Origin: Flavobacterium aquidurense
GTDB lineage: Bacteria; Bacteroidota; Bacteroidia; Flavobacteriales; Flavobacteriaceae
Direction of reading: 5' to 3'
Length of the DNA stretch: 64,000 nt
Assembly: GCF_001404985.1 (NCBI RefSeq)
Contig: NZ_JRLF01000010.1
Location: 372,001-436,000 of the forward strand
How positions within the stretch are numbered: position 1 is the first letter of the stretch; every line of letters begins with the position of its first letter. The notes below the pieces were generated by a model. The model was not told where the DNA came from, did no database searches, and saw only the letters and a program-made list of their open reading frames with translations. Below are positions 52,602 through 60,666 of the stretch, one piece after another. The position numbers and the translations under genes were made by a program.

Positions 52602-52609
52602 TACTTTTG
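52602..52609 (+). promoter_or_regulatory. Promoter -7 element for the kelch/two-component run
   Basis: TACTTTTG matches TAnnTTTG and lies 16 bases before the ATG of the first gene. It may drive the whole plus-strand run to at least 55.9 kb. Confidence 0.5.
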
Positions 52610-52625
52610 AACCAATAAATAAGTA

Positions 52626-53468
52626 ATGAAAACAAGGTTTTTAATTTGTTCGATTTTTTTGATTTCAATTTTCAATATGAAAGCTCAGGAGAACTTTTCG
52701 GTAAATATGAGTGTAAAAACAGCGCCTACTAATCAGATAGATTTTAATGAAACCAATATAAGTGTCTCATTTAATAAAAAAGCAGGAAGTAAAAGCACCC
52801 TAACAAATACATTAGAATATTCGAATTTGAAAGTAAATTATGAATTAGGCACCTATAAAACATATCAGAATTTGGATGGATTTAATATGATTCAGGATAA
52901 GTTTCAATTTTCTCATGAGTTATCAGACAGAACAAGTTTAAACTTTTCTATTACTCCAATGGTAAATTTCCAAAGCAATTTAGACGCATCTGATTTCTCT
53001 ATATTGGGAAGTTTTGAGATCAAACAGCAATTAAATTCAAAAACAAATATCAGCATTGGTGCAGCAAGAGCAACTGTTTTTGGGTTACCAAAATTCATAC
53101 CTGTTTTGGCCTTAAATTATAGAATAAACAATGAAAACTCTTTACTGATTGGTTTTCCGGATTCGAAAATTTCATACTCCAATAATAGTAGAAATAACTT
53201 TAGCCTGAGTAATAGTTTTAATGGTAATTTTTATCATTTAGATCCACAAAACAATCTGGATCATAATGCTTCAAAAGTTAGTTTATCTCAAATGACTTCG
53301 GCTATTGAATATGAAAGAAATGTAGACAAAAACTGGTTTCTGAATTTTAAAGCAGGATATGATTTTGACAAAAAATACAATCTGATCGATAATGAAAATC
53401 ATAAAGTTTATGATTTTAATGCCGGCAACGGTTATGTTTTAGGAATTGGCATCAAATACAAACAATAA
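52626..53468 (+). CDS. Unrecognised outer-membrane beta-barrel-like protein
   Basis: The 280-residue product has a signal peptide (to about residue 20). It then has regular alternating strands (LTNTLEYSNLKVNYELGTYKTYQ; FSITPMVNFQSNLDASDFSILGSFEIKQQLN; FLNFKAGYDFDKKYNLIDNENHKVYDFNAGNGYVLGIGIKYKQ), fitting a medium-size outer-membrane barrel. No named family was recognised. It lies 16 bases upstream of the kelch lipoprotein and probably shares its transcript, so it may be the membrane partner of that lipoprotein; this is inference. Confidence 0.75.
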   Translation: MKTRFLICSIFLISIFNMKAQENFSVNMSVKTAPTNQIDFNETNISVSFNKKAGSKSTLTNTLEYSNLKVNYELGTYKTYQNLDGFNMIQDKFQFSHELSDRTSLNFSITPMVNFQSNLDASDFSILGSFEIKQQLNSKTNISIGAARATVFGLPKFIPVLALNYRINNENSLLIGFPDSKISYSNNSRNNFSLSNSFNGNFYHLDPQNNLDHNASKVSLSQMTSAIEYERNVDKNWFLNFKAGYDFDKKYNLIDNENHKVYDFNAGNGYVLGIGIKYKQ

Positions 53469-53484
53469 ATAAATTTAATACACT

Positions 53485-54492
53485 ATGAATAATTTTAAAA
53501 AAGGAATATTATTCGCGGCATTGTTTTCAAGTCTGGTTTTTATAGGCTGCAGCAACGACGACGACGATGATGATTTAATGGGGAACTGGGTTAAAAAATC
53601 AGCATTTGATGGCCCTGCAAGATCTAGTGCTACCAGTTTTGTTATTGGAGATTATGCTTATGTAGCAACAGGTTATACTGGTGATGTTTATTTAAAAGAT
53701 TTATGGGCTTATAATTCTACCGGTGATTATTGGGAGCAAAAAGCAGATTTCACAGGTGTTGGCAGAAGTTCTGCTTCTAGTTTTGCTCTTAACGAAAAAG
53801 GATATATTGGTCTTGGTTATGATGGAACAAATAAATTGAAAGATTTTTACCAATACGATCCAACAAGCAATAGCTGGACTCAAAAAACTGATTTTGCAGG
53901 AACGGGCCGTTATGCTGCCGTAGGATTTCAGGCTGGAGGAAAAGCTTATTTTGGAACTGGATATGACGGAAATTATCTTAAAGATTTCTATCAATACAGT
54001 GATGTAACAAATACATGGACACTTGTAAACGGATTTAGTGGCAATAAAAGACGTAATGCCACTGCGTTTGTAATTGCTGATAAGGTTTATTTAGGAACCG
54101 GAATAAACAATGGCGTTTATCAGGAAGATTTCTGGGAGTTTGATCCTGCCACTGATGTCTGGACCAGAAAACGTGATATCGACAAGGACACTGATGATGA
54201 TTACAGCTATAATGACGATTATGCAATTGTACGTTCAAATGCTTCGAGTTTCTCTATGAACGGATTGGGATATGTTGTGGGTGGAGAAAGCATTAAGACA
54301 ATCTGGGAATATAATCCTGCTACAGATTTATGGACAGAAAGAACTCCAATGGAAGGAGCCAGCAGAACAGATGCCGTAGGTTTTGCGATCAATAATCGTG
54401 GTTTTTATATGTTAGGAAGAGTGGGTTCTACTTACTTTGATGACGCATGGGAATTTAAACCTTTAGAAGAGCAAAACAGCGATGATAATTAA
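53485..54492 (+). CDS. Surface lipoprotein with kelch beta-propeller
   Basis: The 335-residue product has a lipobox (FIGC, Cys22) followed by SNDDDDDDL. This acidic run resembles the lipoprotein export signal that sends lipoproteins to the cell surface in Flavobacteriaceae. It then has six kelch repeats of about 48 residues (pattern RSSATSFVIGDYAYVATGYTG ... LKDLWAYNSTGDYWEQKADF), forming a complete propeller, likely for binding a ligand or partner. The C-terminus is EEQNSDDN. It is followed immediately by a DUF4907 gene and then a sensor kinase. Confidence 0.9.
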   Translation: MNNFKKGILFAALFSSLVFIGCSNDDDDDDLMGNWVKKSAFDGPARSSATSFVIGDYAYVATGYTGDVYLKDLWAYNSTGDYWEQKADFTGVGRSSASSFALNEKGYIGLGYDGTNKLKDFYQYDPTSNSWTQKTDFAGTGRYAAVGFQAGGKAYFGTGYDGNYLKDFYQYSDVTNTWTLVNGFSGNKRRNATAFVIADKVYLGTGINNGVYQEDFWEFDPATDVWTRKRDIDKDTDDDYSYNDDYAIVRSNASSFSMNGLGYVVGGESIKTIWEYNPATDLWTERTPMEGASRTDAVGFAINNRGFYMLGRVGSTYFDDAWEFKPLEEQNSDDN

Positions 54493-54493
54493 T

Positions 54494-54814
54494 ATGAAAA
54501 AACAATTCTTCTGGAGTAAAATCCAGAAGAATTTACTGTTTATTTTATTGGTTTTACAATTTACTGCTTGTGTAAAGCATGAGAAATTTAAAAGTACATC
54601 CTTTAAAACCACAACAGGCTGGGGATATACGGTTGCCTTTAAAAATAAAATCATCATCAAACAATCTGTTATTCCGGTAATAAATGACACTAAAAGTTTT
54701 TCAACAGAAAGCGACGCCTTAAAAGTGGCCAATTTAGTGACTGAAAAACTCAATCATAAGATATCACCAACGGTAACCAAAAATGATTTAATTTTATTAA
54801 AAATAAAATTATAA
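54494..54814 (+). CDS. DUF4907 small lipoprotein
   Basis: The product of about 106 residues starts at ATG 54494 (an upstream ATG at 54482 overlaps the kelch stop). It has a lipobox (QFTAC, Cys26) and the DUF4907 core TGWGYTVAFKNKIIIKQSVIPVIND, then SDALKVANLVTEKLNHKISPTVTKNDLILL. DUF4907 is known only from Bacteroidota, often beside kelch proteins and LytS-type kinases as here. It abuts the kinase gene with no gap. Its role is unknown; a periplasmic signal or regulatory subunit is plausible. Confidence 0.86.
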   Translation: MKKQFFWSKIQKNLLFILLVLQFTACVKHEKFKSTSFKTTTGWGYTVAFKNKIIIKQSVIPVINDTKSFSTESDALKVANLVTEKLNHKISPTVTKNDLILLKIKL

Positions 54815-55918
54815 ATGACACTAGATACCATTAAAAATACAAGCTCAAATAAAATTTTATTCCATTGCATTATATGGGTTTTCTTTATTCTGACTTCACT
54901 AATTCAGTTTTATGAAAGTCCGTTTAGGATCAATAATGACTTTTATGTACAATGGTCTACCGGAATTCTGCTGTTTTATCTGAACTATTTTTATTTGGTT
55001 CCAGCGTTACTTTTAGAAAAAAAATACTGGCTTTATTTTGTATTTGTATTTTCTCTCATTTTACTTTTTATGATTATCCGGATTAATTACTTTATTCCTG
55101 AATTTAGGCATACAAGACCCGCAATGGGCCCTCCTCCTGAAGATCTTAAATTAATATTTAAAGGAAAGCGCGTCAGAGCTATAATGGCCACCAGACAGCC
55201 ATTGTTTTTTAAAATTGGTCCTTCATTTTTCTATATCTTAATCATTACTATTAGTGCTATTATTAGAACATTAACCGAATTTTATAACAATCAACAAAAC
55301 AAATTAATTGCCGAAACCCATAGAACAAATACTGAATTGATTTATTTGCGTAAACAAACCAATCCGCATTTTTTATTCAATTCCTTAAATAGTATTTATT
55401 CTCTGGCACATAAAAAATCTGATTTGGTCCCTGATGCCATCGTAACATTATCAGAATTAATGCGCTATATGCTGTATGAAACAGATAATAAAACGGTGGC
55501 TTTAGAAAAGGAAATCAATTACATCCAGAATTATATTGAGCTGCAAAAACTACGACTCAATAATATCGAAGACATTGTTATCAATGTTCATGGCGATACG
55601 CGCAACAAGTTTATTGAACCTTTATTATTGATTTCGTTTGTAGAAAATGCCTTTAAATATGGAACTGATTATAAAGGCGCGGCACATGTAAAGATCAAAA
55701 TTTTTATTCTGGAAAACAGTCTTGATTTCTGGATCGAAAATACGATTGAAAACTATGTTAAAGATCCTGAAAATTCAGGAATAGGTTTGGTAAACATTCA
55801 AAACCGACTTGATTTGCTTTATCCAAATGCGCACGAACTTAAAATCACTCAGGATAATGAATATTATCGCGTGCATTTGAATTTAAAATTAGATAAAATT
55901 CAAACTTCAATACATTAA
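54815..55918 (+). CDS. LytS/YehU-type sensor histidine kinase
   Basis: The 367-residue protein has four membrane segments (about 15-35, 49-67, 72-92, 135-152) and the His_kinase (PF06580) domain with the phosphorylated histidine in QTNPHFLFNSLNS (His185). An ATPase domain follows with LLLISFVENAFKYG and GIGLVNIQNRLDLLY. It should phosphorylate the LytTR regulator encoded 829 bases downstream. No large periplasmic sensor loop is visible, so sensing may occur in the membrane or through the lipoproteins encoded just upstream. Confidence 0.94.
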   Translation: MTLDTIKNTSSNKILFHCIIWVFFILTSLIQFYESPFRINNDFYVQWSTGILLFYLNYFYLVPALLLEKKYWLYFVFVFSLILLFMIIRINYFIPEFRHTRPAMGPPPEDLKLIFKGKRVRAIMATRQPLFFKIGPSFFYILIITISAIIRTLTEFYNNQQNKLIAETHRTNTELIYLRKQTNPHFLFNSLNSIYSLAHKKSDLVPDAIVTLSELMRYMLYETDNKTVALEKEINYIQNYIELQKLRLNNIEDIVINVHGDTRNKFIEPLLLISFVENAFKYGTDYKGAAHVKIKIFILENSLDFWIENTIENYVKDPENSGIGLVNIQNRLDLLYPNAHELKITQDNEYYRVHLNLKLDKIQTSIH

Positions 55919-55930
55919 ACATAACGGATT

Positions 55931-56644
55931 ATGGACAGAAAAAAATTCATCAGAAATGGTATTTTAGGAATTGCATCGTTAGCAACAGCTTCTAAATTGT
56001 TAGAATCCTGTTCTAAAAGTGATAATGATGATAGTGGTACAAATTCTTCAGATGATGGAAGCTGTACTGTTTCCCCATCAGAAACTAAAGGTCCGTTCCC
56101 GATCAAAACACCGAGCCAATTGGTTTTAGAAAACATAAAATCTGATCGTGTTGGAGTTGCTTTGCTGATTAACTTAGTTATCGAAAACAAAAACAATAAT
56201 TGTTCACCGCTTTCCGGTATTTTAGTTGATGTTTGGCATTGTGATAAAGATGGAAATTATTCAGAATATGGCGGAACCTCAATGCAGCAGACAGATTATA
56301 CTGCTGTTCATTTTTTAAGAGGCAGACAAACCACAAATTCTAAAGGAGAAGTTTCGTTTATTTCGATTTTTCCGGGTTGGTATCAAGGCAGGGCGCCTCA
56401 TGTTCATGTAGAAGTTTTAAGCAGTAGCGGATCTTCGTTATTGGTGACGCAAATTGCATTTCCTGAAACTATTTCAAGTACCGTTTATTCGAGTACAAAT
56501 TATGCTGCTCACGGTCAGGCTGATACTTCTAACACTAAGGACAATGTGTTTTCTGATAGTTTAGCAGATGAATTAGCAACCTTAACCGGCAATCTAACAG
56601 ATGGTTATACTTTAAGCAAAACAATAACCGTAAAAAACGGATAA
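55931..56644 (+). CDS. Intradiol ring-cleavage dioxygenase-like lipoprotein
   Basis: The 237-residue product has a twin-basic N-terminus (DRKKFIRNG) and a lipobox-like LLESC (Cys27), so it is probably exported. An intradiol dioxygenase (protocatechuate/catechol type) domain follows, VSPSETKGPFPIKTPSQL through HVHVEVLSS. The four expected iron ligands are present: Tyr110 (GNYSEY), Tyr151 (GWYQGR), His157 and His159 (PHVHV). It could therefore cleave a catechol ring outside the cytoplasm. The catabolic neighbours usual for such enzymes are absent; instead it lies between a kinase and its regulator. Confidence 0.88.
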   Translation: MDRKKFIRNGILGIASLATASKLLESCSKSDNDDSGTNSSDDGSCTVSPSETKGPFPIKTPSQLVLENIKSDRVGVALLINLVIENKNNNCSPLSGILVDVWHCDKDGNYSEYGGTSMQQTDYTAVHFLRGRQTTNSKGEVSFISIFPGWYQGRAPHVHVEVLSSSGSSLLVTQIAFPETISSTVYSSTNYAAHGQADTSNTKDNVFSDSLADELATLTGNLTDGYTLSKTITVKNG

Positions 56645-56746
56645 TTTAAGTTCAACCAGTATTTTATGATAATTTTAAAACTTATTTTACTGGTTTAAAA
56701 CTACTTTTGAGCACCAAGCCAAATTTTAAATCTAAAACTTCAACAA

Positions 56747-57463
56747 ATGAAATGTGTAATTATAGACGATGAACCTTTAGCAGTTGAATTATTAGAAGAT
56801 TTTGTTCGAAAGGTAGATGCGCTGGAACTTATCAGTACTTTTAATAATGCTATTGATGCCGTTTCATTTATCAATCAAAATAATGTCGATTTAATTTTTC
56901 TGGACATTCAGATGCCGCATTTTTCAGGAATTGATTTCTTAAATACGATCGAAAAGAAGCCTTTGATCATTTTTACAACTGCTTTTTCTGATTATGCTGT
57001 TGAAGGTTTTAATCTTGGTGCTGTAGATTATTTAGTAAAACCCATCCCTTTTCATCGTTTTTTAAAATCAGTAGTGCGTGCACAACAAATTTTAAATCCA
57101 ACTGCTAATGTCCAGGCCATTTCTGAAAATACAACTGCGCCGGAATTAGAACAGGATTTTATGTTTGTAAGAGCTGAATATGAAAATGTAAAAATGAATT
57201 TTTCGGATATTTTATTTATCGAAGGCCTAAAAGATTATGTCAAAATATACACCACGGATAATAAATTCACACTGACATTAATCAGTCTAATAAAACTGGA
57301 AAACTTACTTTCAAGCAAAGGTTTTTCCCGAATTCACAGGTCATATATCATCAATATAAAACATGTAAAATCAATTCAGAAAAATAAAGTTTTGATCAGT
57401 GATAAAAGAATACCAATTAGCGAAAGTTATAAAAATGCCTTTTTTGAAAGAATAAATTTGTAG
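56747..57463 (+). CDS. LytTR-family response regulator
   Basis: The 238-residue protein has a receiver domain (Asp7/Asp8, phosphoacceptor Asp53 in FLDIQMPHFSG, Lys98 in YLVKPI) and a LytTR DNA-binding domain (about 135-238; MFVRAEYENVKMNFSDILFIEGLKDYVKIYT). It is the natural partner of the LytS-type kinase at 54815, from which it is separated only by the dioxygenase gene. Its targets are unknown; direct repeats upstream of the kelch run would be expected if it autoregulates, and none was identified by eye. Confidence 0.94.
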   Translation: MKCVIIDDEPLAVELLEDFVRKVDALELISTFNNAIDAVSFINQNNVDLIFLDIQMPHFSGIDFLNTIEKKPLIIFTTAFSDYAVEGFNLGAVDYLVKPIPFHRFLKSVVRAQQILNPTANVQAISENTTAPELEQDFMFVRAEYENVKMNFSDILFIEGLKDYVKIYTTDNKFTLTLISLIKLENLLSSKGFSRIHRSYIINIKHVKSIQKNKVLISDKRIPISESYKNAFFERINL

Positions 57464-57464
57464 T

Positions 57465-57983
57465 TTATTCTTCGTTCTTAAACCATCCGGAATACATTAC
57501 ATAATTGTTTGAAATACGCTCAATTTCGCCGGCAAAGTCAGATTGATCAATGTCTTTTACTTTTTTTGCAGGAACACCGGCATAAATAGTTCCTGATGCT
57601 ACAACAGTATTTTGTGTTACAACGGCTCCGGCAGCGATAATAGAATTACTTTCTACAACACAATTATCCATCACAATAGCGCCCATACCAATTAAAACAT
57701 TGTCATGAATTTTACATCCGTGAACAATTGCGTTATGTCCTATCGAAACATTATTACCTATAATCGTTGGATGTTTTTGATACGTACAATGAATAATTGC
57801 ACCATCCTGAATATTTACTTTATTGCCAATTGAAATAAAATTGACATCTCCACGAATTACAGCATTGAACCAAACACTGCAAGAATCACCAAAAGTAACA
57901 TCACCAACAATTGTAGCATTTTCAGCAACATAACAGTCCTCAGGAATCGAAGGCGTTTTTCCGTTTACAGATTTAATAAGCAT
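57465..57983 (-). CDS. Gamma-carbonic-anhydrase-family protein (left-handed beta-helix)
   Basis: The 172-residue protein is a hexapeptide-repeat trimer of the YrdA/PaaY type. Repeats include VWFNAVIRGDVNFISIGNKVNIQDGAIIHCTYQKHP and VSIGHNAIVHGCKIHDNVLIGMGAIVMD. Histidines that could bind the zinc are in IIHCTY and HNAIVHGC. Carbonic anhydrase activity of this subgroup is variable. It lies 9 bases after the PorP/SprF gene on the same strand and is convergent with the LytTR gene. Confidence 0.9.
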   Translation of the reverse strand: MLIKSVNGKTPSIPEDCYVAENATIVGDVTFGDSCSVWFNAVIRGDVNFISIGNKVNIQDGAIIHCTYQKHPTIIGNNVSIGHNAIVHGCKIHDNVLIGMGAIVMDNCVVESNSIIAAGAVVTQNTVVASGTIYAGVPAKKVKDIDQSDFAGEIERISNNYVMYSGWFKNEE

Positions 57984-57992
57984 AATAAAAAT

Positions 57993-58982
57993 TTAGTTAA
58001 TAGCCGGACAATTACAATCGTAACGTTCCCTTTTACAAAATAAATTGATACCCAAAGTAATTTGATGGTATCCTCCTGTATCGAATTTAACATCGCCCGT
58101 AACTTGTGAATAGGTATAAGCAAACATGAAATTCTTATAATTAATACCAATTATTGGCGTAATGTATTGCAGTTTTTGAGCTGCAACACCGCTTGTAGTA
58201 CTATATTCTGTACCATCAAAGCTTCTTCTATAGGATAATGCTGCCCATAAGCTTCCAAAATCCATGCTTTTGTATGCTTTTAAGTTTAAATCGACAGATT
58301 TCTCTTTTGTCTTATCAAATAACTGAAATAAAACTGAAGGTTCCCAGGTAATCATATTTCTTTTGCCAAAAACATATCCTGCACTTAAAAGAAACTTTCT
58401 CACATTATCGCTTTCGTAATCTGTATATAATTCACGTCTGGTTTCAAGCAATCCCTGAACCGTTGCATGCGCATAAAAATCAAGATAATTATACGAAGCT
58501 CCAAGATCCATATTAAAATAGGAATCTTTTTGAATCTGCCCAAAAACTATGGGGTCAAATGTGCCTCCAAATTTAGTTTCATCGAGCTGACTCTGAATAA
58601 CGCCTCCACTAATACCAAACGAAAGTTGGTTTAAATCGAGTTCATCCCTGGAAAACATAATATGATGTGCATAAGTAAGCTTTACTCCTTTTTGTGAATG
58701 ATATCCATTTTTATCATTAAAAATAATAATTCCTGCTCCCGACCTTTCCCCTATTCTCCCATTAAAAGTTAAGGTTTGAAGTGTAGGTGCATCTTCCTGA
58801 CCAAACCACTGTTTTCTGGCTGTCAATCTAATTTTTGCACAATTGGCTGCACCGGCCATTGACGGGTGAATCAAGTAATAATTATCTGATAAATAATCCG
58901 AATAAACAGGTATTCCTTCTTGGGAATAAGAATAAAATGTTGTTATTAAAAAAATAAATAAAACCTTGATCCTAAATTCCAT
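57993..58982 (-). CDS. PorP/SprF-family T9SS membrane protein
   Basis: The 329-residue product has a signal peptide (to about residue 20). It then has the family pattern IPVYSDYLSDNYYLIHPSMAGAANCAKIRLTARKQWFGQEDAPTLQTLTFNGRIG and YAHHIMFSRDELDLNQLSFGISGGV, ending with an 8-14-strand barrel. In F. johnsoniae SprF works with large SprB-type adhesins of type B T9SS. Here no adhesin is adjacent; the only visible type B client in the window is at 9607-12903. Cargo pairing is therefore open. Confidence 0.92.
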   Translation of the reverse strand: MEFRIKVLFIFLITTFYSYSQEGIPVYSDYLSDNYYLIHPSMAGAANCAKIRLTARKQWFGQEDAPTLQTLTFNGRIGERSGAGIIIFNDKNGYHSQKGVKLTYAHHIMFSRDELDLNQLSFGISGGVIQSQLDETKFGGTFDPIVFGQIQKDSYFNMDLGASYNYLDFYAHATVQGLLETRRELYTDYESDNVRKFLLSAGYVFGKRNMITWEPSVLFQLFDKTKEKSVDLNLKAYKSMDFGSLWAALSYRRSFDGTEYSTTSGVAAQKLQYITPIIGINYKNFMFAYTYSQVTGDVKFDTGGYHQITLGINLFCKRERYDCNCPAIN

Positions 58983-59070
58983 AAAGGCAATTTTGTTTAA
59001 ATATATTTCTGACTCTTATAATTTAATACGATTTATTTGAAAAGAGTCTTAATTATTTTATTAAAAAATC

Positions 59071-59078
59071 AAATATAG
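59071..59078 (-). promoter_or_regulatory. Promoter -7 element for porP/sprF
   Basis: On the minus strand TATATTTG matches TAnnTTTG, about 88 bases before the ATG. Confidence 0.45.
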
Positions 59079-59101
59079 GTATTAGTAGAAAATAACTTTA
59101 C

Positions 59102-59109
59102 TAAATTTG
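59102..59109 (+). promoter_or_regulatory. Promoter -7 element for the NifU-like gene
   Basis: TAAATTTG matches TAnnTTTG and lies 16 bases before the ATG. Confidence 0.5.
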
Positions 59110-59125
59110 TGGAAAATTACAAATC

Positions 59126-60025
59126 ATGACAAAAATCACCATAAAAGAAACTCAAAATCCAACTATACTAAAGTTTGAATTTGAAGATTTCATCACGCAA
59201 AATCAAAATTTTGAATTTAAAAATATTGACGAAGCACAATCATCACCTTTAGCACAACAATTATTTTATCTTCCGTTTGTTAAAACAGTATATATTTCAG
59301 GTAACTTTATTGCGATCGAAAGATATAGCATCGTAGAATGGGATGATGTAAAAGACGCTGTTGCTGAGCAAATTGAATCTTTTGTTGAAAAAGGTGGCGT
59401 TATAATAAAAGTTGACGAAAATCAACCTAAAAAACAACCTATTACCGTTTATGGGGAAACAACTCCAAATCCTTCTGCTTTAAAATTTGTGGTAAGCAGA
59501 ATGTTGACCAGAAATGCTGTTGAATATAAAAACATTGATCAGACGGCTTCTTCTCCATTAGCAAAAGAATTGTTCAAATTTCCTTATGTAAAAGAAGTTT
59601 TTATTGATGAGAATTATATTTCGGTAACTAAATATGATGTTAACGATTGGGATGAAATCACTTTGGAAGTTCGAACTTTTATCAAACAATTTATTGAAAA
59701 TGGCGGAACAGTTTTAGATGAAAATTTAATTGAAGTTGCTACAAAAAATGATATTACCAAAGACGAAGCATTTGATAAGTTAGATGTTACCTCTCAGCAA
59801 ATTATTAATATATTAGAAGAGTATGTAAAACCGGCAGTTGCGGCTGATGGAGGAAACATTGCTTTTGATTCTTATAACGAGAATGATAAAACGGTTAAAG
59901 TAATCCTGCAAGGTGCTTGCAGCGGTTGTCCTTCTTCTACTTTTACATTAAAAAGCGGAATCGAAAATATGCTGAAAAGTATGCTAAACGATGAAGCAAT
60001 AAAAGTTGAAGCAGTAAATGCATAA
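59126..60025 (+). CDS. NifU/Nfu-type iron-sulfur scaffold with two N-terminal domains
   Basis: The 299-residue protein has two tandem Nfu_N-like domains (about 3-90, TQNPTILKFEFED...; and about 107-195, TPNPSALKFVVSR...) and a C-terminal NifU domain with the cluster-binding CSGCPSS motif. It should assemble or carry iron-sulfur clusters. Most Nfu proteins have one N domain. It stands alone with its own promoter and terminator. Confidence 0.92.
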   Translation: MTKITIKETQNPTILKFEFEDFITQNQNFEFKNIDEAQSSPLAQQLFYLPFVKTVYISGNFIAIERYSIVEWDDVKDAVAEQIESFVEKGGVIIKVDENQPKKQPITVYGETTPNPSALKFVVSRMLTRNAVEYKNIDQTASSPLAKELFKFPYVKEVFIDENYISVTKYDVNDWDEITLEVRTFIKQFIENGGTVLDENLIEVATKNDITKDEAFDKLDVTSQQIINILEEYVKPAVAADGGNIAFDSYNENDKTVKVILQGACSGCPSSTFTLKSGIENMLKSMLNDEAIKVEAVNA

Positions 60026-60045
60026 TATTTTATTCTAAAAAATAC

Positions 60046-60076
60046 AGAAAGCGTCTCAAATGGGACGCTTTTTTAT
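60046..60076 (+). terminator. Terminator after the Nfu gene
   Basis: AAAGCGTCTC (60048-60057) and GGGACGCTTT (60062-60071) form a 10-bp stem (one T-G pair) with a 4-base loop and T tail. Confidence 0.87.
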
Positions 60077-60169
60077 TTTATTCCTATCTGCTTAATTTTC
60101 AATAAATTATTAGATCATAATGAGATAAAAATAGTTAATATTGTATTCTAAACTAATCAATATAAAACT

Positions 60170-60577
60170 ATGGGATTATCTTCATTTTTCAAGAATTTAT
60201 TTGGCACAGCCAAAGATTCTGCTTCAGATTTAACAACAGAAGCCGAGGTTAAATTTGAGCAAGCTAAAGAAGCAGCCGCTCCTTACATTGAGAAAGCAGA
60301 GACTTTTGCTGAAGAAACTATCGCAAAAGCAAAAGAAGCTGCAGAACCAATATTAGATAATGCCGTAGAATATGCCCATAAAGCAAAAGACATTGTAAGC
60401 GAATATGTCGAAAAAGCTTCGGATTCTTTAAGTGATGTAATCGATTCTGTAAAAGAAAAAACAACTGAAGTTTCCGGCGAAACAAAAACTGCTGTTGCAG
60501 AAACCACAACAGATGCCAGTGAAAAAACAGAAACTATAATAGAAAAAAATATCGATCCCATTACGGATAAGGAATAA
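60170..60577 (+). CDS. Low-complexity helical protein (YtxH/apolipoprotein-like)
   Basis: The 135-residue protein starts MGLSSFFKNLFGTAKDSAS and then consists of amphipathic helix with recurring Glu/Ala/Lys words (EQAKEAAAPYIEKAE; KAKEAAEPILDNAVE; DIVSEYVEKASDSLSDVIDS). It ends in a Thr/Glu-rich tail. There is no signal peptide or strong membrane segment. The 11-residue-like periodicity is reminiscent of surface-binding apolipoprotein or LEA-type helices; the role is unknown. It is followed by a promoter and hairpin and then mscS. Confidence 0.8.
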   Translation: MGLSSFFKNLFGTAKDSASDLTTEAEVKFEQAKEAAAPYIEKAETFAEETIAKAKEAAEPILDNAVEYAHKAKDIVSEYVEKASDSLSDVIDSVKEKTTEVSGETKTAVAETTTDASEKTETIIEKNIDPITDKE

Positions 60578-60609
60578 AGACATTTTTTCTAATAAAAATA
60601 AAATATCTC

Positions 60610-60617
60610 TATATTTG
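60610..60617 (+). promoter_or_regulatory. -7 element before a terminator in the mscS leader
   Basis: TATATTTG followed by CACC is an exact match of the kind seen at strong promoters. It lies 49 bases before the mscS ATG with an intrinsic terminator hairpin in between. Confidence 0.5.
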
Positions 60618-60630
60618 CACCACTAATATG

Positions 60631-60654
60631 CCTTCTCTTTGAGAAGGTTTTTTT
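60631..60654 (+). terminator. Terminator between helical protein and mscS
   Basis: CCTTCTC (60631-60637) and GAGAAGG (60641-60647) form a 7-bp stem with a 3-base loop and a run of T. Because a -7 element lies just upstream it may act on mscS mRNA as an attenuator, or just end the upstream gene. Confidence 0.75.
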
Positions 60655-60666
60655 ATTCGAAAAAAC

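Noticed and set aside
60283..60561. Minus-strand frame opposite the helical protein
   Set aside because: It is antisense to a low-complexity plus-strand gene and has the Ser/Val/Ala composition expected of the reverse of Glu/Ala/Lys codons. There is no start context.
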